Shown: in pieces, positions 8,436 through 17,995 of the stretch | How the letters are laid out: each line of letters opens with the position of its first letter | Numbering within the stretch: position 1 is the stretch's first letter | From: Armatimonadota bacterium | Lineage (GTDB): Bacteria; Armatimonadota; Zipacnadia; Zipacnadales; JABUFB01 | Length of the DNA: 64,000 nucleotides | Reading direction: 5' to 3' | Assembly (NCBI GenBank): GCA_013314775.1 | Contig: JABUFB010000012.1 | Coordinates: 124,001 to 188,000, forward strand | Program-made: the position numbers and the translations under genes | Notes under the pieces: model-generated | Seen by the model: only the letters and a program-made list of their open reading frames with translations | Databases searched by the model: none | What the model was told of the DNA's origin: nothing

Positions 8436-9743
8436 TCAGTAGCCGAACAGCTCATGGTGGATCTGGCTGCGCGGCACGCCGTTCGCGCGAAGGTCCGTCT
8501 CGAGCTTCTCTACCATTATCGGCGGGCCGCAGAGCAGGAACTCATACTCCGCAAGCTCCCGGGCGAGGTGCTCCTTCAGAAGGCCCACGGTGATGAACCC
8601 TACCCGCAGGCTCTCATGCTCCTCAAGACCGCTCAGCACATGAACAAGCTCGACATGGTCGGCGGCCTCGACCTCCTCGCGCAGGGCAATGTCCTCCTCA
8701 TACTGGTTCCCGTAGAAGAGATAGGCTTCGCGTTCCGGTAGCCGCTCCAGTTCGTCAATCATGCGCCGGAACGGGGTGACCCCGATGCCTCCGGCCAGCA
8801 TCACCACCGGCCTGTGGGACCGCAACGCCTCGCGCCCGAAAACCCCGTAGGGGCCGTCAATCAAGAAGCGCTCTCCGGGTCGGGTGTCCTGAAGCCTGCG
8901 AGTGGTCACGCCCAGCGCTTTCACGGTGATGTGGATCTCACCGGTCTCTTCTCGGTACTTGGAGATGGTGAACGGGCGCACTGGCCGGAATGCTCCGTGG
9001 CGGAAGAATGCAAACTGCCCGGGTAACGGGCGCAGCGGGCGCCGGACTGGTTTCATCGCGATGTCGACTACGTCCGTGGCGGCGTGTGCAACCCGGGTCA
9101 CTTCGTAGACCGAACTGAATATCCCGAGCTCTGCCAGGAGTCTGAGTACGTAGAAGAGACCTGCCGCGGCCAGCACGATGAACCAGACATTTCCAAGTGG
9201 GGTGCTGTTGAGCGTCTCCCCGATTGCGTAACCGTGAACGAAGACAGCAGGGAGGAGGAGATAGCTGGACAGGTGCGTGAAGTACCACCGGTCCCTGCCG
9301 ATGCGCTTGCGGATAAGAGTACTCGCGGCGACGATCCCGCACAGTACGGCGAAGGCGACGATGCCAAGGGTCACATAGGCCGCCAGGCGCGGAGGAAGAG
9401 CGCCTCCGAACAGCCACTGGTCGTGCTTGTCCCGGTAGTACAGGGCGATGAAGACAGGGTGCAGGAGCACCAGCGCCGGCGCGGCCGTGCCGATTGCCTT
9501 GTGCAGGCCAATGGTCCAGATGTAATCGGGTGTAACCCAGCGCGCAATGGCCTGGCGGTAGCCGAGAAGGAACTGCCAGAAAAGCAGCATTGTTCCGAAA
9601 AGGGAGCCGATCTTGGCGGTCAGTTTCCATGCATTGAGCGTCGCGATGGGCTCATCCAGTGAAACGAAGAACACCGGCGCGACGCTTGTGGCGGCGATGG
9701 TGAGAAGCAGTGTAGTCTTCGGGATATCCATTCGTGGAAACAT
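8436..9743 (-). CDS. Ferric-reductase-like membrane flavocytochrome
   Basis: The roughly 435-residue protein has an N-terminal membrane part of about six helices with four conserved histidines (GLHKAIG, LLHPVF, FTHLSS, FVHGYA), positioned to hold two b-type hemes as in ferric reductases and NADPH oxidases. The cytoplasmic part has an FAD-binding barrel (RPFTISKYR) and an NAD(P)-binding fold (LAGGIGVTPFRRM, LLCGPPIMVE). It probably moves electrons from NAD(P)H across the inner membrane to iron or another acceptor. The start is uncertain: ATG 9743 (MFPRMDIP) is used; 9731 and 9761 are in-frame alternatives. It is divergent from the large RIFT-barrel gene, with a TATAAT box upstream. Confidence 0.87.
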   Translation of the reverse strand: MFPRMDIPKTTLLLTIAATSVAPVFFVSLDEPIATLNAWKLTAKIGSLFGTMLLFWQFLLGYRQAIARWVTPDYIWTIGLHKAIGTAAPALVLLHPVFIALYYRDKHDQWLFGGALPPRLAAYVTLGIVAFAVLCGIVAASTLIRKRIGRDRWYFTHLSSYLLLPAVFVHGYAIGETLNSTPLGNVWFIVLAAAGLFYVLRLLAELGIFSSVYEVTRVAHAATDVVDIAMKPVRRPLRPLPGQFAFFRHGAFRPVRPFTISKYREETGEIHITVKALGVTTRRLQDTRPGERFLIDGPYGVFGREALRSHRPVVMLAGGIGVTPFRRMIDELERLPEREAYLFYGNQYEEDIALREEVEAADHVELVHVLSGLEEHESLRVGFITVGLLKEHLARELAEYEFLLCGPPIMVEKLETDLRANGVPRSQIHHELFGY

Positions 9744-9786
9744 GATAGCAGCTCGAGCCATTCTGGTGCTGCGGGGCATCGTTGCC

Positions 9787-9792
9787 ATTATA
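9787..9792 (-). promoter_or_regulatory. Candidate -10 box for the ferric-reductase-like gene
   Basis: Read leftward, the sequence is TATAAT, a perfect -10 hexamer about 45 nt before ATG 9743. The best -35 match is a weak TTGCGG with a long 19-bp spacer, so only the -10 is well supported. Confidence 0.4.
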
Positions 9793-9906
9793 GCCCACAC
9801 CGGCGTTGATCCCGCAAGCACCAACGCTGAAGGAAGTCGGCCATCGCCAGCGGAAAGACCCCACATTCAATGCCCTGCCGCGCCCAGAGAACCCAAGGAG
9901 CTGACC

Positions 9907-12900
9907 ATGCGAACCCGTCATTTGCCCATGCTGTGCCTGTTGCTGCTCATGCCGGTGATCGCGACACTGGCTGCCGACACAGACGGCGATGGTCTTGCGG
10001 ACGACCTGGAGACCGAGCTCGGACTTCCACTGGATGCCCCGGTGTCACTGCTGCAGGTTGCCACCAGCCCCGACGCAGGGTTGAGCGATGAGGAAGCCGG
10101 GCGGTCCGCGCCGGACGTGCTGACCGTTGAGGCAGGTCATGCTGGTGACAGGCGGGTGCTCCTCAAGGCCACCTTCGCGCGTCCCGTGGATTTCGCCGGC
10201 TCGACCTTCATCTTCTACGTGGATGTCGACGGCGATACGAAGACAGGCCGGGTGGACCAGTACCACGGTGGTACCGATGTGATGGTGATATTCAGCGACA
10301 GGATGATGCAATTCACCTTCTACGCGCCCTGCGATGCGGGCAACACAGGAGCCCGTTCAGCGAAGGCCGGCAACGTTCTCTACGTCGCCCTGGATGCACC
10401 CTTCCGGATCGACGGCGAAAGCATTCCCCTGGGTCTGCACGTGCTCAGCCAGCGCAAGGATTCGACCTTCAGCGATAGCACCCGACATGCGCGGGTCGAC
10501 CTGCCCAAGTCTGGTGCCAGCGTTCCGGTTCTCCCGCTGGGCAAGGGTGGCGTTTCGCGCTCAGCGTCGGAGTTCCGTTTTGTCAATGACAAGGTCGCCT
10601 ACGAGAAGCTGTCGGATAAGGGACTGCGTGCCGAGCAGGTTGCGCCGAAAGAACCCATCCAGTTCGGCAGGGAGCGGCCGCGTGTGACCTATGTCTCCAC
10701 ACCCCGCGGCCCTGCGGGACCGGACGTGGTTGCGCGGCGGCGGATCAACGTGGAACTCCTTGAGGAAGCGGGGATCGCGCGTTCACCAGCGGCCATCAGC
10801 TTCGGCATTCCCCTGCCACAGCGTGCACTCACCGACCCGGCAAACATGCGCCTTTTGCGCGACGGGCAGGAAGTCCCCTGCCAATTTCAGGCCACGGCTT
10901 TCTGGCCGGACGGCAGCCTCAAATGGGTGATCGCGGATGCGCGGGTCCCTCTGGGCGCGAAAGAGCGTGCCGATCTCGTAGTGGAGTTCGGGCGGGAAGT
11001 CTCGCAGACCGATGCCGCCCCGAAACTGAGCGTCGAGGACAACCCGGACTCGCTTACGGTCACCACCGGCCCCCTCAAGGCCGTCATCGATAGGGAGCAG
11101 TTCTGCCTGATCAGTGCCGCGTGGTTCGACCGAAATGGTGACGGGCTGTTCGCAGACGATGAACGCGTCGGCGCCACGGACCCGGCCGGTGTGGTCCTGC
11201 GAGATGAGAAGGGCAAGGAGTTCCGCATGTCCGCCGCGCCTCCTGATGACTTCCGAGTGGAGATGCTCGGGCCGCAGAAGGCCGTCGTGCGGGTCGAAGG
11301 CTCTTACGGAGCGGAAGATGGCGCCAAATACATGCGGTACATCACCCGGTTGACCTTCCGCGCGGGCAGCCCGGTCGTAGAGACGGCCATCACACATATC
11401 AATGACTACCTCGCAACGGAGTTCACGGACATCACATCTCTGAGTTTTACGTATCGACCCGAAGGCGGCGCGGACTCGGGCGCCCTGTTCCCGGAAGATG
11501 GTTGGGAGAAGCCGGCGCAGGGACGCAGCATCTCGGTTTTCCAGAAGGACGAGACCGGGGAGCGCGGTTCCGGCGCATTATCCTGGAGCTCAGGCGGCCT
11601 GCGGGGGAGCGCGGTGGTGCATGACTTCTGGCAGCGCTGGCCCAAGGCGCTCTCGGTACGCGACGGGCAAGTCATCTTCGATCTCCTTCCCGAGCAGCCC
11701 GGACCGGAATACGGAAAGGACTTGCCCTACTGGCTCATGTACCCCTTCGTGGAGGGGAAGTATCGGTTCAAGTGGGGCATGGGCATGACGGAGCGCATCA
11801 GCCTCGACCTGTCAGGATCGGTCCCGGTCCGTGAGCTCTGGGCGGAAGCGCAGGTGCCCGTGGTCGCCGTCATCCCCGCGGAATGGTATGCCGAAACACG
11901 CGCATTTGGTCCCGTCGCAGCGCCGAGGGGCAAGCAGTTCGCGGCGTGGGATGAGTTCGTGGAAAAGAGCTTCGAAGCTCATCTGGCCACGAAGGAGCGA
12001 CAGCGCGAGTACGGCTACTTCAACTACGGCGACTGGTTCGGCGAACGCGGCCGAAACTGGGGCAACAATGAGTATGACCTCGCCCACGGCCTGTTCAGCG
12101 AGTTCGTGCGAACGGGAAATCGCGATCTGTTCAGACTGGCCAGAGTTTCAGCGCGGCACCGAGCGGATGTAGACACCGTCTGGGCCTATCCGGACCCGTA
12201 CTATGTCGGCGCGACTCACCAGCATTCCATCGGACACAGCGGGACCTGGACGGAAGCCGTAGAGCGCGCCACCTGGAGCTACCGTTATGATATGCACACT
12301 TCCGCCGAGGGCGGGCATGTCTGGGCGCACGGCATTGTGGACAGCTGGTTCCTCACCGGCGAGCCGCAGTCCATGGAATCGGCCATCGCCCTGGGTGAGC
12401 ACATCGCCTACGCCTTCGCGCCGACCTTCCATGCGCTGGGCACCCACGAGCGGTCGGCTGGATGGTCTCTCGTCGCCATAGGCGCCATATACCAGGCCAC
12501 CTATGATCCTGTCTATCTGCAGGCGGCGCGCAGGATAGCCGAGGTCGCGCTCAGGGAGCAGAAGATGGAGAAGGGCGGAGCATGGCCCCATGTCCTGCCC
12601 AGGGATCACGCGGGCAGCGAGCAGGGAGCCGAAGGCAATAACCTCTTCCTCATCGGAATCCTTCTGAGCGGCCTGCAGGCGTACCACGAAATGTCCGGTG
12701 ACCCGGCGGCGTTGCATTCTCTGGAGGCGGGAGTTGGCTGGGTGCTGAAGTCCTGGGACGGCAAGGCCTCCGGCTGGCCGTACTCGGCGAAAACAGATGG
12801 GACGCCGCTGTATCGGGCAAGCACCAGCCTGAACCAGCTGATCATTGGCCCGATCGCATACGTGGGAAGACTGACCGGGAACGATAGCATGATGCAGGTT

Positions 12901-13803
12901 GTGCAGGAAGCCCTGTCTGCCAGCGCATTCCAGAGTCCGGCGGCCAATGGGAAGAGCCTGGCGCAACAGTTGTTCTTCACCGGACCGGTGCTGGCCGAAC
13001 TGCAGGCGTGGCTGGCGAGGACCCGCGAGGACAAGGGGCTGAACGTCCTCGATGGCAGCCCGGAGAGCATGACCGCGATGCTCATCCGCACAGCCACCAG
13101 CGACCGGCACAGTGTGCGCGCACCCGACAAGAAGGTGTTCGGGGTTCGCCTGCGCGAAGCCGGGGCAGAGCTGTCAGTGATACGCACTCCCCACGGCGCC
13201 ATGAACAGACGGGCGGAGTTCGCGACGGTGCGAGTATTGGATGCGTCGGGAAATACCGTTCACGAGGGCAGATGCAGCACCGATGACAAGTATCAGGTGA
13301 CGTGGGCGCTTCCCGGTCAGCCCGGCGACGAGTATGCAGTGCTTGTAGACGACGACCAGCGTGGTGTCTGGAGCCTCAGGGGCGACAGTCTGGACATTGT
13401 CATGCGCACCAGTCCCGACTTCCGTATCGGTGGAGTGGGACGGTCACGGTATTACTTCATGGTGCCCGAGAGTACGCCGGAGTTCGGTATCAACCTCGTG
13501 GGCGTGCATGTCGGGCCTTACGCAGCGCTGGTGCTCGACCCGGACGGCAAAGCCGCGGGAAGCTACCAGGGTGCGAACCCGGGAGCGGCACTGATTCCAG
13601 GCGCGCCACCGGCATCGGGCCCGGTCCCACCGGGCAACCCGGAGCGGGCGACGATCACCGTGAAGCCGGCGCCGGAGCAGACAGGAAAGCTCTGGAGCGT
13701 TATCCTCAGCGCGGCGGGAGACATCGGGGTGCATCTGACGGGGGTGCCAGGCTGGCTGGCGCTGTCGGAAAGGGACTGGTTTCAGCCGGCAGTGTTGGAC
13801 TGA
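9907..13803 (+). CDS. Exported PcRGLX/YetA-like RIFT-barrel protein (exo-rhamnogalacturonan lyase family)
   Basis: This is the largest protein here (1298 residues). It starts with a signal peptide (MRTRHLPMLCLLLLMPVIATLAA) followed at once by an acidic calcium-type repeat DTDGDGLADDLETELG. After a beta-rich module, residues from about 275 match the RIFT-barrel start of the PcRGLX/YetA family (RRRINVELL, FGIPLP, LRDGQEVPCQFQATAFWPDGSLKWV). A central beta-sandwich and a helical toroid follow (DWFGERGRNWGNNEYDLAHGLF near residue 710), then a C-terminal beta module. Characterised relatives cleave rhamnogalacturonan I from its ends (PL26). ATG 9907 has AAGGAG 7 nt upstream. Activity is inferred from family membership; the catalytic residues were not checked. 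Confidence 0.82.
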   Translation: MRTRHLPMLCLLLLMPVIATLAADTDGDGLADDLETELGLPLDAPVSLLQVATSPDAGLSDEEAGRSAPDVLTVEAGHAGDRRVLLKATFARPVDFAGSTFIFYVDVDGDTKTGRVDQYHGGTDVMVIFSDRMMQFTFYAPCDAGNTGARSAKAGNVLYVALDAPFRIDGESIPLGLHVLSQRKDSTFSDSTRHARVDLPKSGASVPVLPLGKGGVSRSASEFRFVNDKVAYEKLSDKGLRAEQVAPKEPIQFGRERPRVTYVSTPRGPAGPDVVARRRINVELLEEAGIARSPAAISFGIPLPQRALTDPANMRLLRDGQEVPCQFQATAFWPDGSLKWVIADARVPLGAKERADLVVEFGREVSQTDAAPKLSVEDNPDSLTVTTGPLKAVIDREQFCLISAAWFDRNGDGLFADDERVGATDPAGVVLRDEKGKEFRMSAAPPDDFRVEMLGPQKAVVRVEGSYGAEDGAKYMRYITRLTFRAGSPVVETAITHINDYLATEFTDITSLSFTYRPEGGADSGALFPEDGWEKPAQGRSISVFQKDETGERGSGALSWSSGGLRGSAVVHDFWQRWPKALSVRDGQVIFDLLPEQPGPEYGKDLPYWLMYPFVEGKYRFKWGMGMTERISLDLSGSVPVRELWAEAQVPVVAVIPAEWYAETRAFGPVAAPRGKQFAAWDEFVEKSFEAHLATKERQREYGYFNYGDWFGERGRNWGNNEYDLAHGLFSEFVRTGNRDLFRLARVSARHRADVDTVWAYPDPYYVGATHQHSIGHSGTWTEAVERATWSYRYDMHTSAEGGHVWAHGIVDSWFLTGEPQSMESAIALGEHIAYAFAPTFHALGTHERSAGWSLVAIGAIYQATYDPVYLQAARRIAEVALREQKMEKGGAWPHVLPRDHAGSEQGAEGNNLFLIGILLSGLQAYHEMSGDPAALHSLEAGVGWVLKSWDGKASGWPYSAKTDGTPLYRASTSLNQLIIGPIAYVGRLTGNDSMMQVVQEALSASAFQSPAANGKSLAQQLFFTGPVLAELQAWLARTREDKGLNVLDGSPESMTAMLIRTATSDRHSVRAPDKKVFGVRLREAGAELSVIRTPHGAMNRRAEFATVRVLDASGNTVHEGRCSTDDKYQVTWALPGQPGDEYAVLVDDDQRGVWSLRGDSLDIVMRTSPDFRIGGVGRSRYYFMVPESTPEFGINLVGVHVGPYAALVLDPDGKAAGSYQGANPGAALIPGAPPASGPVPPGNPERATITVKPAPEQTGKLWSVILSAAGDIGVHLTGVPGWLALSERDWFQPAVLD

Positions 13804-13930
13804 CGAGAAGGGGCGGCGCGCTGCAGGTGTGATGTGGAACCCGGCCGAGCCGTGGGATTGGCACCGCGTTTCACTGCCTTTGGCGAAACGGGCGCCTGTA
13901 CCCGGTTCGAGGTACTATGCGGCAACGGCC

Positions 13931-13951
13931 GGCGGGCCACGGTTGCCCGCC
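13931..13951. repeat. GTAGGG(C/T)GGGC-type palindromic element
   Basis: GGCGGGC and GCCCGCC form a perfect 7-bp stem with a 7-nt loop. On the minus strand it is preceded by GTTGTAGG, giving a GTAGGGCGGGCAAC pattern. From memory, such GTAGGG-hairpins are dispersed intergenic repeats in many bacteria. Only one copy is seen here. Confidence 0.5.
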
Positions 13952-14021
13952 CTACAACGACTCAGCAACGGCCGGGCCGGATAGGGTCCCTCCGGAACCC
14001 TTAGCCTTTGCCGTCGCTTTT

Positions 14022-14104
14022 GGGCCCCGGAGGGGCCGTGCGCATATAGCCGGGGGCGGAAGCCCCTGGATACCGGTGGCCAGAAGCCACGCAGGGGCAC
14101 CGGA
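14022..14104 (+). repeat. Dispersed multi-hairpin element, copy A
   Basis: The element contains a first hairpin (GGCCCC-GGA-GGGGCC, 14023-14037), a linker GTGCGCATATAG, and a second hairpin (14050-14069, GGGGC-GGAA-GCCCC core). A third stem follows (GTGGC-CAGAA-GCCAC) inside CCGGTG...CACCGG. The first hairpin, the linker and the first arm of the second hairpin recur in inverted orientation at 20078-20124 with few changes, so this is a repeated element. It fills most of the 357-bp gap between convergent genes (13804-14160); no credible gene is seen in that gap. Confidence 0.7.
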
Positions 14105-14160
14105 GGGTCAACGCAATCCAGCAGATAGAAGGCACAGCGTCGCCCGGGCGGCCAACGCCC

Positions 14161-15207
14161 TCAGAACCTCATCGCCTCGAAGGCCTGCTCGTACAACCAA
14201 TGCCCGAAGTCATTGGGATGATTGATGTTGTTGCCCAGCAGTGATGACTGGTCCTTGCGCTTCAGGACCATCTCCCAGGTGCTGAACACATCCACGTAGG
14301 CACATCCAGCTTCGAGGGCGGCTTCACGGGTCGCGGCGGCATACTGGTCCATGCGGTGCGTGCTGTGAACCCAGTGGTCATTGGGCGGGAATGCCGAGAA
14401 CAGGATGACCTCCGCTCCCTTGCGATCCCGGATCATCTTCACCAGCTCCACCAGGTTCGCCCGAAACACCTCGGGCTCGGTGTTCCCCTTGTTGTGGTCA
14501 TTCATCCCCCAGCCAACAAGCGCCAGGTCTGGCTTGTCCACGGTCCCCATGTACTTGTCGAACCAGTCGATGCCCTGGCGCGATGCGTAGCCTGAGATGG
14601 ACACATCCTGCACCTCGACCTGCGCTTTGGGGAACCGGCGCTGCAGGTAGCTCGCAAAGCGGTTCTGGAACCGGAACTCGGGGCGCGACGCCTCGCCACC
14701 GGCGGTAATGCTGTCTCCGTAGGACGCGATCTTGAAAGGTCCGCCCGCCTCGAGTTTTGCGCGCACTGCAGCCATGGCCTGGGTCTGGTCATTAGGCTGC
14801 GCCCAGGGCTTACCGTTGCTGGTGCGGTAGTCGGCCCAGACAAAGAACGGGTGATTGCTCCAGTTGGTGAAATCCGTGTGGTTGAACTGCTCCAGGCCGT
14901 ACAGGACGTGGGTGGAGTAGTCTGGGATGCGCGAACCGGCGGTGCGCGTGATGGTGCCGGCGGCATAGTCCACCTTGTAGTCGGCGCCTTCGGTATAAAC
15001 CACGCAGCCTTCATCTGTCGCCAGGAAAGTGCTGCGGAGGGTCAGCGTACCCGGCAGGATTTGATCGAAGCACAGGTTCGCGGGCTTCTGGGCGGCCAGC
15101 ACGAGGCTCTCGCCCTGCACATTCATGCTGATGCCGGGCTGCTCCTGTGCCCCGGCAACGCAGGCGAGGGAGCAGATGAGCGGCCACATCATGCAGCGTG
15201 AATCCAT
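14161..15207 (-). CDS. Exported SGNH/GDSL-family hydrolase
   Basis: The 348-residue protein has a short signal peptide (MDSRCMMWPLICSLACVAGAQ), a beta-rich N-terminal domain of about 130 residues, and a catalytic SGNH domain. The four blocks are visible: SYGDSITAG (nucleophile Ser), a glycine block near SISGYASRQG, GWGMNDHN (Asn) and NHPNDFGHWL (Asp and His). Such enzymes remove acetyl or other esters from glycans, consistent with the neighbouring lyase and glycosidase genes. ATG 15207 is chosen because it begins the signal peptide and has a GGAG upstream; the longer frame to 15393 looks non-coding. It is divergent from the GH20-like gene. Confidence 0.88.
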   Translation of the reverse strand: MDSRCMMWPLICSLACVAGAQEQPGISMNVQGESLVLAAQKPANLCFDQILPGTLTLRSTFLATDEGCVVYTEGADYKVDYAAGTITRTAGSRIPDYSTHVLYGLEQFNHTDFTNWSNHPFFVWADYRTSNGKPWAQPNDQTQAMAAVRAKLEAGGPFKIASYGDSITAGGEASRPEFRFQNRFASYLQRRFPKAQVEVQDVSISGYASRQGIDWFDKYMGTVDKPDLALVGWGMNDHNKGNTEPEVFRANLVELVKMIRDRKGAEVILFSAFPPNDHWVHSTHRMDQYAAATREAALEAGCAYVDVFSTWEMVLKRKDQSSLLGNNINHPNDFGHWLYEQAFEAMRF

Positions 15208-15393
15208 GGTGCAACACTCCAGTAGGGCGGTCGAGATTCGGATGCGGCAGCGAAGACCCACTGTTTCACCGTGGCGGCCTGCCCGTCCTTCCCCTGCCGT
15301 GAGAAAGGTAGATGAAGGACGCTCTGACAGTACCGGCGAAATCATCCGTGCCGCGCAATGGGTTGATTCTTGCGGCACAAGGGGTGACGACAC

Positions 15394-17793
15394 ATGTGTC
15401 GAAGGCTGATCGGGATCGCCTGCCTCATGTTGGCCGCAGTTTCGGCCGCAGATCAGGACGAGGTGAGGACAATGACGGCGGATGAACTCGCAAGTTGGCA
15501 GCGCTGGCTCTGCCCCTTACCAAAGCAGGTGGAGTTGACCGGCAAGGTCACCGTTCCCGTGGAGCGCCTGCGGGTGCGGACAAATGACCCCGCGACCGTG
15601 CTCGATGGTCAACTGGGGGTGGAACTTGCCGGGGCGTTGGAGGCGAAGACTGGCGTGAAGCCCGATCTCGCCGCGGAGGCGGCACCGGGCGACTTCGTGC
15701 TGGACTTCCGCCGGCGAGAGCAGGACAAGACGCTTCTGGCGGACAAGGCGCATCCTGACCAGGCGTACATTCTGGAGACGGTTACTGAAGACGGCCAGGT
15801 CACCCTCACCTGCCGGGCATTGAGTGAGACCGGCAGTATGTTCGGAATGCGGACACTGATCCAGTTGCTGGTTGCGTCGGCGCAGGGAACCGGCCAGGAA
15901 GTCACAGTAGATATCCCGGTGGGGAAGATCACCGACTGGCCGGACCTGGAAGAGCGCGGACAATGGGGCGGCAGCGTGGTGCAGGACCTGGAATGGCTAG
16001 CCGGGTTCAAACACAACTTGATCGAGCTGCACGCCAAGTTGAGCATCGACGACCAGGGGGTAGCCCACGCGACGATGGATCAGGCCGTCATGCAACGCGC
16101 CCGAGCGCTGGGCGTTCGCGTGGTGCCTATCATCCACCACCTCGAACAGCTTGAGGACACCGGACTGTTCAAGTTCTACCCGCAACTCCGGGCCACGAAC
16201 GTCGAAAACAAAAACTCGACCCTCAAGCCCATCTGCTTCTCTCAGCCGGACCTGGTGAAGCCGCTGTCCCAATGGCTCACCGAACTGGGGCAGATCCCCG
16301 ACGTGTCTGAAGTGATGATCTGGCTGTCCGAGGAGGGGAAGGGCTGCGGGTGCGACGCCTGCAAACAGGTCGATCGCTTCGTGAACGAACTGAATGCGTG
16401 CGTGGCAGCCTGGCGGGTTGCAAAGGAGACATGCCCCGATCTTGGTCTGCGCGTTCTCCTGACCCAGGCGAGTTACCCGTCGAATGAGGCGGTGCTCAAG
16501 GCCTTGCCCGAAGACGTGAAGGTCTCGTACTACGATGGCGGACGAACTTACAACACCGACCGCGCCCCCATGATCTATCCGGTGCTGGAAGAGTATCTCA
16601 GCAAGGGGCGCTGGCTAGGCGTTTATCCCACACTCTCGTCCAACTGGCTGAGCGTGGCGCCCTTCAGCAACCCGGAGTTCGTGAAGTACAGGATGACCGA
16701 ATTCGTGGACAAGGGCCTGCACTGCCTTGTGGCCTACGTCGTTCCCGCTGCTTGGCTGTACCGAGTGAACACCGAGGCGGGGCTTGAGTGGTCCTGGAAC
16801 GCTCACGGACGTTCGGAGCGGGAGTTCGCAGTGAGTTTTGCTGTGCGTCACGGAATACCGGACCCGGAGAAGTTCGCGGACTGGACAGAGCTTGTCGGGC
16901 CCCCCGCGTGGGACCTGTATGCGTCAAGGTTCCCCTACCTTGAGAACTGGGGTGCACCCACTGCGAAAATCGCCTCCGGCAGGATGAAGGTCGGCCTGGG
17001 GCAGTCTATTTTCGCAGCCTTCCAGTCTCCCGAGCAGTTCGAGAGAAATCTGATGCAACTCGATGAAGCACTGGCGCTCGCGCGAGAAGTGGGTGACGAC
17101 GAGTATATCGCCGAGACCGTGATCGTGCGGGGATATACCCAGACGCTGCAAGCAGTCTGGCAGCTAAGCCAGATCATGCGCGGCGATGAGGGCGTTGCGC
17201 CGGAGAACCTCGCGGCCGCCGAGAAATGGCTGAAGAGTTGCCAGGAGGGTCTGGACAGTCTCATCGCCGCGTATCCCACCTGGAGCGACGCGTGCCTGCC
17301 GGACGCGTCGGTGAGAAAGCCGGACCGGTACCTGGCCACGGTGAGGCTCATGGAGGAGCTGTCCGCGAACATGGGCGAGCTGATGGAGGAGATCGGGCTG
17401 GAGGATGTGAGAAAGCCCTACAGGATGCATGTGATCGGGTCGTGGAAGACAGCGGATTTTGCGGAACGGGGGGCAGTCACGAAGCGGCTTGACGTCACAC
17501 AGTTCGTGAGAGGCGAGGGCACGTATTGGTTCCGACCTGCGTACAAGATGGGTTCGCTGGGGCTCATCGCGACCCAGGTCGCGCTGGTTTCCTATGCGAA
17601 AGATAAGCCGGACGAATTGCGCGAGGAAGCCGTTGACCGCCACGACTGCCATGCCGGCGCGTGGGTGAAAGACGACGTGTACCTGCTTCCCCTCAAGGAG
17701 TATGACCCAGAGCGTGGCTACGCGGTGCTCGCGAATGTGCGAGGCGGCGACTCCACAGAAGGCGACTTCCTGTTCCGGAAGGTAAAGGAGTAA
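15394..17793 (+). CDS. Exported GH20/GH84/GH67-like glycosidase-fold protein
   Basis: The 799-residue protein has a signal peptide (MCRRLIGIACLMLAAVSAA). Next comes a GH20-type accessory N-terminal domain (about residues 30-155, ending in the typical FGMRTLIQLLVAS), then a TIM barrel starting with DWPDLEERGQWGG. Near residue 308 the barrel has WLSEEGKGCGCDACKQ, an acidic pair followed by a C-x-C-x2-C. The usual GH20 H-x-G-G-D-E motif is not seen. The C-terminal third is helical with a final beta stretch. Hexosaminidase or glucuronidase activity is plausible but not assigned. ATG 15394 is supported by AAGGGG upstream. Confidence 0.78.
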   Translation: MCRRLIGIACLMLAAVSAADQDEVRTMTADELASWQRWLCPLPKQVELTGKVTVPVERLRVRTNDPATVLDGQLGVELAGALEAKTGVKPDLAAEAAPGDFVLDFRRREQDKTLLADKAHPDQAYILETVTEDGQVTLTCRALSETGSMFGMRTLIQLLVASAQGTGQEVTVDIPVGKITDWPDLEERGQWGGSVVQDLEWLAGFKHNLIELHAKLSIDDQGVAHATMDQAVMQRARALGVRVVPIIHHLEQLEDTGLFKFYPQLRATNVENKNSTLKPICFSQPDLVKPLSQWLTELGQIPDVSEVMIWLSEEGKGCGCDACKQVDRFVNELNACVAAWRVAKETCPDLGLRVLLTQASYPSNEAVLKALPEDVKVSYYDGGRTYNTDRAPMIYPVLEEYLSKGRWLGVYPTLSSNWLSVAPFSNPEFVKYRMTEFVDKGLHCLVAYVVPAAWLYRVNTEAGLEWSWNAHGRSEREFAVSFAVRHGIPDPEKFADWTELVGPPAWDLYASRFPYLENWGAPTAKIASGRMKVGLGQSIFAAFQSPEQFERNLMQLDEALALAREVGDDEYIAETVIVRGYTQTLQAVWQLSQIMRGDEGVAPENLAAAEKWLKSCQEGLDSLIAAYPTWSDACLPDASVRKPDRYLATVRLMEELSANMGELMEEIGLEDVRKPYRMHVIGSWKTADFAERGAVTKRLDVTQFVRGEGTYWFRPAYKMGSLGLIATQVALVSYAKDKPDELREEAVDRHDCHAGAWVKDDVYLLPLKEYDPERGYAVLANVRGGDSTEGDFLFRKVKE

Positions 17794-17995
17794 GGGGAGG
17801 ACGGCGAAGGCGGAAAGCGACGGCCGGGCGCGAAACGTGGCGTCCCTGCAGGCGGCAGTGCAAGAGCGCATTGGGTAAAGGCACCATCTCCCGATGCGGC
17901 CCGGAGCTGGATGCCGGTCCCCCAATGCGGACCCCGGCGACGGACAGATAGCGACGGTATGCAGACCCAACTGAACCGACATCAGGAGACCATCC

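Noticed and set aside
13917-14225. A 102-residue frame in the gap after the RIFT-barrel gene
   Set aside because: It is built from palindromic repeat DNA, has no ribosome site and overlaps the SGNH gene end.
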